From UBA5072 sp041737175 (lineage in GTDB: Bacteria; Bacteroidota; Bacteroidia; Bacteroidales; UBA10428), in contig JBGSSF010000012.1 in assembly GCA_041737175.1 (NCBI GenBank), positions 62,001 to 126,000 of the forward strand: a stretch of DNA of 64,000 nt, given 5' to 3'. A program made the position numbers and the translations under genes. Shown piece after piece: positions 1 through 7,234 of this stretch. Position 1 is the stretch's first letter. Each line of letters opens with the position of its first letter. Under the pieces are notes generated by a model. It ran no database searches and was not told the origin of the DNA. It worked only from the letters and a program-made list of their open reading frames with translations.

Positions 1-1427
1 AGATTACAAAATCCCGAGGTCAGAGCCATTAAATGCACCGGCGCTATATCGCGAAGTTCAGGAAACAAATAGCCCAATTTGACAACCACTATTTTGAAGT
101 CCAAAGGATTGAGCCCAACCTCCTTAAAATCCCTGATCTCCACAAAAGAGCGACAGGATTTTAAAATGACGGTCGTCACACCCTCCGTTTCAACAACGGC
201 TGCCCCCCTGCTTGTATTCATCACCGAATCAGGAGATATGAATACTACTTTTGCGCTTATTGGAAGCGGCTTCCCAAAAACTGTATCAACTTTGCCCCCC
301 AGCGTGAGATCTACTTTTTGCCCAATCCCGGCTTCCATATATGTTGTCAAAGCTTCAGGATCAACAATGCCTGCCATCAGGGCATTCTTACATTTATGAT
401 GTAGCAAAGCACCCAGTACCTGTGTGTTATCACCAGGTGCGCCTGCAGTCGTGTTATCTCCTGAATCGGAAATAAAGACAGTAGTATCCGCATATTCCTG
501 TGATTTGAGTATCATCTCATCCATGGATCCGGAGGGCACATCCAGTTCAAGTTTTTTTCTGTTGTCCCAGATCTGCCGGGCCAGGCGAACGGCTTCATTT
601 TTGGCTGTTGCACTGTATTTTTTATCTTTGGCCACTACAAAAACCCTCATTGCGGAACGAGGAAGGTCCGCCCAGCAATAACCTGCAAAAATGGAAGCAT
701 CGACCAGGCCTTCCATTTTACTGATGCCAGGGATTTGTTCATAGATGGGGCGCAAGGGCTCCACTTCCGTAATGCTTTTTTCACCCGGCACCAGTATGGG
801 TATTACTACACTCTCGATCTGAGGTTTCCATCCGGATTTCAGGGCATCCACAAGCATTTGTGCAGCCCTGGCCCTTGTTTCGGCTCCATCTCTGTGTGGC
901 GCAGTGCGATAAGCGGTTAACATATCTATATTTTCCACAAACTCGGGGGAAGGATTTCCGTGAAGGTCGAAACTTCCAGAAATGAGAATGTCTTTTCCCA
1001 CCAGGTCCCTTATTCCCTTGATGAGGTCAACCTGGGCGTCTTCGTAACCTTCAACATGCAATGCGCCATGCATATCCATATAAATGCCATCAATTTTTCC
1101 TGCATTTTTGATATCATTCAGTATCTCGTTCCTGAAGTTTTCATAGGCTGACCGTTCGACTATCCCTCCCGGCCAGGCATCTGCATGCAGGGTTGGAATA
1201 ATTTCCATGCCCGCGTTTTTCAACACATCGGCCCACAGTTGATCCTTCAGAACTTCAGTTCCGCGCAGCACATGAAAGTCGGTTTCTTTTGTAAGGAAGG
1301 TTGAAAACGTGTTGGACTCATGACTGATCCCTAAAGTCAATATCCTTTTCCGGGCTGGTTCCTGCTTACATGTAAAAGCTGAAAACAGGAATAATCCTGA
1401 CAAAACATATTCTATAAGGTTTTTCAT
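1..1427 (-). CDS. M81 family metallopeptidase (MlrC-like), 3' end beyond window
   Basis: Translating the minus strand from an ATG at 1427-1425 gives an uninterrupted frame to the window edge, so the C-terminus is missing. The N-terminus is a hydrophobic segment followed by Cys (SAFTCKQE), which reads as a lipoprotein signal. The mature part opens with ILTLGISHESNTFS, and later shows SFDLHGN and TAYRTAPHRD, the HESN, D-x-H and PHRD motifs that hold the metal in the MlrC (microcystinase C)/M81 family. The second half has the Gly/Asp-rich SDSGDNTTAGAPGDN motif of the MlrC C-terminal domain. Members hydrolyse linear peptides or amides, but the substrate here is unknown. It is transcribed away from the tRNA-like gene and GH3 gene. 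The family call is firm; the microcystin link is only a family name. Confidence 0.85.
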   Translation of the reverse strand, partial: MKNLIEYVLSGLFLFSAFTCKQEPARKRILTLGISHESNTFSTFLTKETDFHVLRGTEVLKDQLWADVLKNAGMEIIPTLHADAWPGGIVERSAYENFRNEILNDIKNAGKIDGIYMDMHGALHVEGYEDAQVDLIKGIRDLVGKDILISGSFDLHGNPSPEFVENIDMLTAYRTAPHRDGAETRARAAQMLVDALKSGWKPQIESVVIPILVPGEKSITEVEPLRPIYEQIPGISKMEGLVDASIFAGYCWADLPRSAMRVFVVAKDKKYSATAKNEAVRLARQIWDNRKKLELDVPSGSMDEMILKSQEYADTTVFISDSGDNTTAGAPGDNTQVLGALLHHKCKNALMAGIVDPEALTTYMEAGIGQKVDLTLGGKVDTVFGKPLPISAKVVFISPDSVMNTSRGAAVVETEGVTTVILKSCRSFVEIRDFKEVGLNPLDFKIVVVKLGYLFPELRDIAPVHLMALTSGFCN

Positions 1428-1508
1428 GACTGTTATTTGAGGTTTTATTCAGTACGTATGTGCAATTTAGGAAATTAAGATAAATAATAGTTAATAAATA
1501 CTATTGTA

Positions 1509-1516
1509 TATCTTTG
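1509..1516 (+). promoter_or_regulatory. -7 box of the tRNA-like gene
   Basis: TATCTTTG matches the Bacteroidota -7 consensus TAnnTTTG and sits 8 nt before the first base of the tRNA-like gene at 1525. No convincing -33 TTTG is seen 19-20 nt upstream. Confidence 0.5.
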
Positions 1517-1524
1517 TTTATCAA

Positions 1525-1602
1525 GGGACGTTAGCTCAGTCGGTTCAGAGCGTCCCGACTGACAAGTCGGGAATTTCACTGGTTCGAGTTCAGTACGTTC
1601 CA
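1525..1602 (+). tRNA. tRNA-Val(GAC)-like gene with an abnormal anticodon arm
   Basis: The ends pair as a 7-bp acceptor stem (GGGACGT with ACGTTCC), there is a normal D arm (GCTC..GAGC with GG in the loop) and a normal T arm (ACTGG TTCGAGT TCAGT). The anticodon arm is unusual: TCCCGAC pairs perfectly with GTCGGGA, giving 7 bp and a 6-nt loop TGACAA, and the span from D arm to T arm is about 3 nt longer than usual. The triplet GAC lies where a Val anticodon would. No CCA is encoded (A then CTT). It could be a working Val tRNA with a variant arm, or a degenerate copy. A good -7 box in front argues that it is transcribed. Confidence 0.6.
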
Positions 1603-1670
1603 CTTAATTACACCAGGATCTGCCTTGCATAACCCGCTACGAATTCTAAATAAACACAAATGCGTATTCC

Positions 1671-3653
1671 ATGAAGCAATTCTTCAAAATCCTGCTATAC
1701 ACTATCGGCTCACTTTTGGGTCTGCTGATTCTGCTGGTTCTGATAGGCTGGCTTTACATGGGTATTTCCTCACGGTCATCCGTCAAAAAATGCAAAGCAC
1801 TTCAGTCCGGCGAAGTCAAAACGCTAACTATTGACGATTTTACATTCAGAGACCTGAACAAGAACGGTAAACTGGATATCTATGAGGATTCCAGGAAACC
1901 GGTCGATGAGCGGGTGAACGACCTCATTTCAAAGATGACAATAGAAGAGAAAGCCGGAACGATGTTCTTCATGATGATCTCCATGAAGAAAGACGGTTCC
2001 ATATCCGAAAAACCAGCCCTTTCAGACCCATTTTCCTTTATAGTCCCCGGAACCTCAAAAATGATGTTCCTGAAACATCTCAATCATTTTAACATCCTCT
2101 ATGGAACCGGAAAGAGGGAGATGGCCAACTGGAACAATAACATCCAGAAGCTGGCGGAAAGAACAAGGCTGGGCATACCGGTGACCATTGGAACCGATCC
2201 GAGGAATCATTTCTCGAACAATCCGCTTGCATCGGCCATTGCCGGAGAATTTTCCCAGTTCCCTGAACCCCTCGGTCTGGCGGCAATAGGGGACTCACTT
2301 ACAGTGGCGGAGTTTGCCAATATAGCCAGACAGGAATATTTGGCTGCAGGCATCAGGGTTGCCTTGCATCCCCAGATTGATCTCGCCACGGAGCCAAGAT
2401 GGGGCAGGATGAACTCCACTTTCGGAGAAGACGCCGCTTTGTCTGCAACACTGACGGTTGGCTATATCAAGGGGGTTCAGGGCGACAGTCTGGGTATTAA
2501 CAGTGTTGCCTGTATGACGAAGCATTTTCCGGGCGGAGGTCCCCAAAAGGAAGGAATCGATCCTCATTTCAAGATTCAGAAGGGCCAGGTCTATCCCGGC
2601 GATAATTTCAACTATCACCTCCTGCCTTTTGAAGCTGCCTTTAAAGCCGGAACAGCTGAAATAATGCCGTATTACGGTGTGCTTATGGGGCAGACCCGGG
2701 AAGATATCGGAATGTCATTCAATCGCGAAATCATTACAGGATTGCTTCGTAACAAATACAAATTTGATGGGATTGTATGCACCGACTGGGGAATTATTTC
2801 AGACTGGAAGGTATTTGGAAAAACCATCATGACGGCAAGAGCCTGGGGTATGCTAAACCATTCCGAAAAGGAAAGAATTGAAAAGGTGATCAATGCAGGT
2901 GTTGACCAGTTTGGTGGCGAAACTTCTTCTGAGTTAATCGTTCAATTGGTTCATGAAGGAAAAATCAGTGAGGCAAGGATTGACAGTTCTGTCAGAAGAT
3001 TAATGAAAATGAAATTCATTCAGGGTCTTTTTGATAATCCCTTTGTGGATCCTGAATATGCCTTGAAAACTATTGGCCGGCCTGAATTCAAAGCCGCCGG
3101 CGAACTGGCACAGCGGAAATCAATGGTTCTTCTGAAGAATGATACCATGGATAACAAACCCATTCTGCCGCTGAAAAGGGGAATTAAGATTTATGTCGAA
3201 AACATGGATCCTGCTGTCGCCTCGATGTATGGAACAGTAGTGAAAAAGCCGGGAGAAGCAGACTTTGCCATCATAAGGCTTAAATCTCCCTCACAACCAT
3301 TGAAAGGGGCAGGTCTGATAGGCAGAATGTTCAGCAGTGGTGATCTCGACTTCAAAGAAAAGGAAAAGGCCGAAATTCTCTCTTTGCTAAATAAAGTGCC
3401 CACCATTGTTGATATTTATCTGGACAGGCCGGCTGTTATCCCTGAAATTGCAGCAGCTTCCAAAGGTCTCATCGCAAACTACGGATCGAATGACAGGGCA
3501 CTCCTGGATGTTATTTTCGGAGAATTCAACCCCGGGGGAAGACTTCCCGTTGAAATGCCCTCATCCATGGAAGCCGTCAGGAATCAGAAAGAAGATCTGC
3601 CTTATGATTCCGGAAACCCGTTGTATACATTTGGCTATGGATTGCACTATTAA
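1671..3653 (+). CDS. Glycoside hydrolase family 3 enzyme, membrane-anchored
   Basis: The 660-residue protein starts with a hydrophobic segment (about residues 5-30) that should anchor or export it. A catalytic (beta/alpha)8-type GH3 N-terminal domain follows: LGIPVTIGTDPRNHF, then LATEPRWGRMNSTFGED, KHFPGGGP and FDGIVCTDWG, where the Asp of TDWG (about residue 371) is the expected nucleophile. The C-terminal half carries the GH3 C domain and ends in the usual NPLYTFGYGLHY. GH3 members remove single beta-linked sugars (glucosidases, xylosidases, hexosaminidases); specificity cannot be read from sequence alone. It lies 68 nt after the tRNA-like gene and converges with the SnoaL-like gene. It probably acts in the periplasm alongside the other carbohydrate enzymes of the first 13 kb. 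Confidence 0.85.
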   Translation: MKQFFKILLYTIGSLLGLLILLVLIGWLYMGISSRSSVKKCKALQSGEVKTLTIDDFTFRDLNKNGKLDIYEDSRKPVDERVNDLISKMTIEEKAGTMFFMMISMKKDGSISEKPALSDPFSFIVPGTSKMMFLKHLNHFNILYGTGKREMANWNNNIQKLAERTRLGIPVTIGTDPRNHFSNNPLASAIAGEFSQFPEPLGLAAIGDSLTVAEFANIARQEYLAAGIRVALHPQIDLATEPRWGRMNSTFGEDAALSATLTVGYIKGVQGDSLGINSVACMTKHFPGGGPQKEGIDPHFKIQKGQVYPGDNFNYHLLPFEAAFKAGTAEIMPYYGVLMGQTREDIGMSFNREIITGLLRNKYKFDGIVCTDWGIISDWKVFGKTIMTARAWGMLNHSEKERIEKVINAGVDQFGGETSSELIVQLVHEGKISEARIDSSVRRLMKMKFIQGLFDNPFVDPEYALKTIGRPEFKAAGELAQRKSMVLLKNDTMDNKPILPLKRGIKIYVENMDPAVASMYGTVVKKPGEADFAIIRLKSPSQPLKGAGLIGRMFSSGDLDFKEKEKAEILSLLNKVPTIVDIYLDRPAVIPEIAAASKGLIANYGSNDRALLDVIFGEFNPGGRLPVEMPSSMEAVRNQKEDLPYDSGNPLYTFGYGLHY

Positions 3654-3704
3654 AAACGAATGTAATCACTTGCTATTTCGAATTCAGACGAAACACCCTA
3701 AAAA

Positions 3705-4187
3705 TTAGAAACCCTGTTCCTGACCGGTTACCGGCATGCCGGAATAATGAATATGAACAAGCTTCCACTCATTGTGGCTCTTTCTCCAGATCTGGGTCTC
3801 ACGTCCTTTTGTCTGTATTGGTGCATTATTTGCCTTTAAAACGGCATCAAATATCCAGTAAAACTCGACAATGGCTATATCATCGTAAATACTGTATCGT
3901 TCCTTTATACTTCTGAGGTCCCGTTTGGAAAAGTAAGTCCAGAAGAAATGATAAATATTCTTTTTAATATTATCCAAACCGACCTCATGACCCCGCGGAT
4001 TGATAAAAGATACATTATTGCCATGTTCCCAGAGGGATGAAGCCAAAATGCTATCCGCATCATTAATTGACCGGCAATATTCTTGTACCATGTCATGCAG
4101 CTGAACTGAATCCGGCTGTTGTGACCAGGCAGTTAATTGAGTGCTCAGAAACAGGAATAAGACCATTAGAAAGATGTTCGTTTTCAT
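3705..4187 (-). CDS. Secreted SnoaL/NTF2-like (DUF4440-type) protein
   Basis: A 160-residue protein. I take the ATG at 4187 as start because it is followed directly by a signal peptide (MKTNIFLMVLFLFLSTQLTAWSQ is the cleavable stretch); an in-frame GTG four codons upstream only adds residues before the signal. The mature domain has the alpha+beta cone pattern of SnoaL-like proteins: a first helix MVQEYCRSINDADSILASSLW, then strands with GRETQIWRKSHNEWKLVHIHYS at the end. Proteins of this fold are small-molecule binders or isomerase-like, and most secreted ones are uncharacterised. It stands alone, convergent with the GH3 gene. Confidence 0.7.
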   Translation of the reverse strand: MKTNIFLMVLFLFLSTQLTAWSQQPDSVQLHDMVQEYCRSINDADSILASSLWEHGNNVSFINPRGHEVGLDNIKKNIYHFFWTYFSKRDLRSIKERYSIYDDIAIVEFYWIFDAVLKANNAPIQTKGRETQIWRKSHNEWKLVHIHYSGMPVTGQEQGF

Positions 4188-4365
4188 AGGATCATGCACA
4201 TTTTTAGCTTGCTTACAAATTGAAAATTAGTTACTTATTGTGAGCTAAAGTTAAGATACAAGTTGTAAAAAAGCAAGAACTGACAAAATAGTCCAATATT
4301 TACTAAAACATATTAGTCAGTCACTTAATTTAGTGAATGTGCAATTTCAATTTTTTTTATAAATT

Positions 4366-4391
4366 AACAGTATTGTGTAAACAATAATGTT
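4366..4391 (+). promoter_or_regulatory. Operator dyad in front of the toxin-antitoxin pair
   Basis: A dyad with arms AACAGTATTGT and ACAATAATGTT around a GTAA centre (10 of 11 positions pair; the inner 6 bp are perfect). It abuts the -7 box at 4392-4399, so a bound protein would block RNA polymerase. The natural candidate is the HTH antitoxin encoded 13 nt downstream. Confidence 0.6.
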
Positions 4392-4399
4392 TATATTTG
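4392..4399 (+). promoter_or_regulatory. -7 box of the toxin-antitoxin operon
   Basis: TATATTTG fits TAnnTTTG. The antitoxin ATG at 4404 is only 4 nt downstream, so the mRNA is expected to be leaderless or nearly so. Confidence 0.55.
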
Positions 4400-4403
4400 T
4401 GTT

Positions 4404-4865
4404 ATGAAAAATCAATTATCAATAATAAAAGGGATCCACCCAGGATTAATACTTGAACGTGAGCTTAAACAACGCCATTTGCAGAAAGGACCATTTGCTA
4501 TTTCTTTGAAGGAATATCCTCAAACGCTAGTATCTATCACCAAAGGAAGGAGAAGGATGAATACAAATCTTGCCTTAAAAATAGAGAACGCTCTGGAAAT
4601 CGAAGAAGGGTATTTTATGACTTTACAGCTCTATTATGATATTGCAGAAATAAAAAGAAGACAACCCAGGTTACATCCTGATCTTACTAAATTGAGACGA
4701 ATTCTGTTTTGGGATACAAAAATGGAAAATATAGACTGGAAAAAACAAAAGCGTGCAATTATTAAAAGAGTATTTGAAAGAGGTAATGAAATTGAGAAAA
4801 AAGAGATGATTCGATTTTATGGACGAGAAAATATCAATCATATTTTGAAAACGCATGGAATATAA
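4404..4865 (+). CDS. HTH antitoxin with DUF6922-like C-terminal domain
   Basis: 153 residues. The first half (about 8-75) is an XRE/HigA-like helix-turn-helix: IHPGLILERELKQRH, then LVSITKGRRRMNTNLALKIENAL, the usual antitoxin DNA-binding layout. The second half reads LRRILFWDTKMENIDW.., II.RVFERG, IRFYGRENINHIL, which I recognise as the DUF6922 pattern (LFWD, DW, II-RV-ERG, YG--I). DUF6922 proteins are commonly partners of AbiEii-type toxins in Bacteroidota, but a fused HTH is less usual. The stop overlaps the toxin start by 11 nt, so the two are translated together. The AT-rich, Lys/Ile-rich coding suggests horizontal acquisition. Likely autoregulated through the dyad at 4366-4391. Confidence 0.75.
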   Translation: MKNQLSIIKGIHPGLILERELKQRHLQKGPFAISLKEYPQTLVSITKGRRRMNTNLALKIENALEIEEGYFMTLQLYYDIAEIKRRQPRLHPDLTKLRRILFWDTKMENIDWKKQKRAIIKRVFERGNEIEKKEMIRFYGRENINHILKTHGI

Positions 4866-5499
4866 GCTGCATTACAATACCACTGGTAATCAGTTATTAG
4901 GCATATTAAAAGCACTAATGGCAGCTAAGGAATTTAATGCCTTTAGGTTAGTTGGCGGGACTGCCCTAAGTTTGTTAAGAGGACACAGGGAATCAGCTGA
5001 TATTGATTTATTTTCGGATACTCCCTATAATTCCATTGACTTTGGCGTAATTGATGCATTTTTATGTAAAACATTTTCTTATTTTGACGCAAATGAGAAT
5101 AAAGTTGTGGGACAGGGTAAGTCCTATTTTATTGGGGATAGTAAAGATGATTGTGTTAAATTGGATTTATATTATACGGATGGATTTATTCAGGAGAGTA
5201 TCCTTGTAGATGGCATTAGATTGGCGACTGTTGAAGAAATTATCGCCATGAAAATTGATCTTATTTCCAGGGGTGGAAGGAAAAAGGATTTTTGGGATAT
5301 CCATGAATTAAAAGATGATTATTCAATAGAAAAAATGATTGCCCTTTATAAGCAAAGAAATCCATATGCCCATGATGAGAAGCAAATCAGAAGCAATTTC
5401 ACAAATTTTAAAAATGCGGATGATGATTTTGATCCAATTTGCTTAAAAGGAAAATACTGGGAGATCATAAAATTAGATATGATTGATTTTGTAAAGTAG
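4855..5499 (+). CDS. AbiEii/AbiGii-family nucleotidyltransferase toxin
   Basis: 214 residues with the AbiEii/MenT-type nucleotidyltransferase signature: LVGGTALSLL (Gly34-Gly35-Thr36), SADIDLFSD (Asp49-x-Asp51), a third acidic residue in VKLDLYY (Asp104), then VEEIIAMKIDLISRGGRKKDFWDI with Lys133 and the KDxxD end. In characterised relatives this fold adds nucleotides to tRNA acceptor ends or otherwise stops translation. The start ATG lies inside the antitoxin gene (11-nt overlap). All expected active-site positions are present, so the toxin should be functional. Target is not predictable from sequence. Confidence 0.85.
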   Translation: MEYKLHYNTTGNQLLGILKALMAAKEFNAFRLVGGTALSLLRGHRESADIDLFSDTPYNSIDFGVIDAFLCKTFSYFDANENKVVGQGKSYFIGDSKDDCVKLDLYYTDGFIQESILVDGIRLATVEEIIAMKIDLISRGGRKKDFWDIHELKDDYSIEKMIALYKQRNPYAHDEKQIRSNFTNFKNADDDFDPICLKGKYWEIIKLDMIDFVK

Positions 5500-5593
5500 G
5501 CAAAAATCATTAACCTTTGACAGGCCAAGCGTTATCAATAATCCAGGCTTTTGCACTATATTGGTATTTCAAATTCGGTTTTATCCAGGTTAA

Positions 5594-7234
5594 ATGAAAA
5601 CATACAGTATTATTTGGCATATTTTATTACCTGTTCTGTTTATAATAGTGATTGTCGCATGCAAAAGTCAGAACAGGGTGATAACCAATACCGTTTTTTG
5701 CACCCATCAGGTAGTTCTGGATGAACAGGGCAAAATCATTCCGTGGTTCACTCCCTCTGAAAAAGCCTATGATCATTTTCTCCGCCTTCGATGGGACTTT
5801 ATCAAAAACCGGGCGCCTTATTCACCGGGCCCTGATCCCAGATCGAGATATCAGCAATACTATTTTTACTGCGCGTTCAAGGTCAGGAACGACTCTATTT
5901 TACCCGATACCTGGATGAATGATATTGGTGAAAAAATCCCGAACTGGTTTGAATCGGCGCGGCTTTATTATGCTTACACAGGTGATGCCAGTGTGATGAA
6001 GACCGTTAGAGATTTTGTTGATTATACACTGGAACACGGTACCAGCTCTCCGGAATATGCCTGGCCCAATTTTCCCTATTCCACTGCCAATGCAGGAGAT
6101 ACTTTATTTCGCGGATTTTCAAATCACCATGCCTTTGTACTGAATGAAATACAGGTCGACCACGCAGGTGAAATGGGTTTGACCTATTTCAGGATGTACC
6201 AGTTTACAGGAGAGAAAAGATATCTTGACGCTGCCCTGAACGTAGCTGATGTACTGGCAGAGAAGGCAAAAACGGGAACAGCAAATGAATCTGTATGGCC
6301 TTATCGTGTAGTGATGACTGACGGTAAAACTACAGCCCCTTATGGAGCCAATTGGACCGGATGTTACATGTTGCTGGAAAACCTGATCCGGGCTAATCTT
6401 GGGAACGTGAAAGCATACCGGAATACGAGCGATAAAGCCAGGGATTTCATACTTGAACATCCCATGAAAACCGGATACTGGACCGATGGTCATTCTGATA
6501 CCGACGTGAGAAGTAATACCTATAAGAGCAATCTCAGCGCCAGTAATATGACACTTTGCCTGTTTGATTATCCTGAACTCGATCCGGATTGGAAAACCAG
6601 TATACCCCGGCTGATCAAATGGACTGAGGATTATTTTATCTATCGCAATGCGCCCGGAGAACCATCCACCATGTGGGGAGCAAATATTGTGGGCGAACAA
6701 GACACTTTCCTGTATAAAATGGATTACCAGACAGCAAGATATGCCGCGGAATGTGCAAGGTGGTTTGCAGTTTCGGGAGATGAAACCTACAGGGAAAAGG
6801 CTTACCGTTCCCTGAACTGGGTCACCTATTGCAACGATTCCACCGGACTGGCTTTTGAAAGTCCTTTAAGCAAGGGCATCTCAAGCTGGTGGTCAGATTG
6901 TTACGGGGAATGCCCACGGATGTTTTACCAGGCTTTTGCCGGTGTGCCCGAATGGGCTCCTCCGCGCGAAGACCATATATTGTACTCGGAAGGTGTACTG
7001 AAAAATGTTCAATATGCTGAAAAACAGGTAAAGTATACTGCTGTGGCTGCTGATGGTGTTGAGTATCTGAGATTGTCCTTCAGGCCAGGCAGGTTAACCA
7101 TTAACGGTGAGGAGATCTCAGCAGATAAAGTCCTGATGCGGAATTCATACGTACTGAGGAAGCTGGGCAAGGGTGACTACGCCATAACTATTAAACACAG
7201 TAAACCATGCGATGTTCTGATATCAGGAGGCTGA
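5594..7234 (+). CDS. Six-hairpin glycosidase-like lipoprotein
   Basis: 546 residues beginning with a lipoprotein signal (..IIVIVACKSQ, Cys at about residue 23). The body is built of repeated helical hairpins with motifs such as IPNWFESARLYYAYTGD, GEMGLTYFRMYQFTGEKRYLDAA and YQTARYAAECARWFAVSGDETYREKA, typical of (alpha/alpha)6 toroid enzymes (unsaturated glucuronyl hydrolases, GH88/105/127-type and relatives). A short beta-rich tail (about 470-546) follows. I cannot assign a GH family. The 3' end overlaps the next gene by 28 nt, so it is the first gene of a transcription unit running to about 11.8 kb, and it probably acts at the outer membrane or in the periplasm on oligosaccharides. Confidence 0.7.
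   Translation: MKTYSIIWHILLPVLFIIVIVACKSQNRVITNTVFCTHQVVLDEQGKIIPWFTPSEKAYDHFLRLRWDFIKNRAPYSPGPDPRSRYQQYYFYCAFKVRNDSILPDTWMNDIGEKIPNWFESARLYYAYTGDASVMKTVRDFVDYTLEHGTSSPEYAWPNFPYSTANAGDTLFRGFSNHHAFVLNEIQVDHAGEMGLTYFRMYQFTGEKRYLDAALNVADVLAEKAKTGTANESVWPYRVVMTDGKTTAPYGANWTGCYMLLENLIRANLGNVKAYRNTSDKARDFILEHPMKTGYWTDGHSDTDVRSNTYKSNLSASNMTLCLFDYPELDPDWKTSIPRLIKWTEDYFIYRNAPGEPSTMWGANIVGEQDTFLYKMDYQTARYAAECARWFAVSGDETYREKAYRSLNWVTYCNDSTGLAFESPLSKGISSWWSDCYGECPRMFYQAFAGVPEWAPPREDHILYSEGVLKNVQYAEKQVKYTAVAADGVEYLRLSFRPGRLTINGEEISADKVLMRNSYVLRKLGKGDYAITIKHSKPCDVLISGG

Noticed and set aside
1..1151. Four plus-strand open frames in the first 1.15 kb.
   Set aside because: All lie opposite the continuous M81 peptidase frame and lack domain signals.
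1625..1834. A 69-codon plus-strand frame at the start of the GH3 gene.
   Set aside because: It overlaps the GH3 start in another frame and has no protein-like features.
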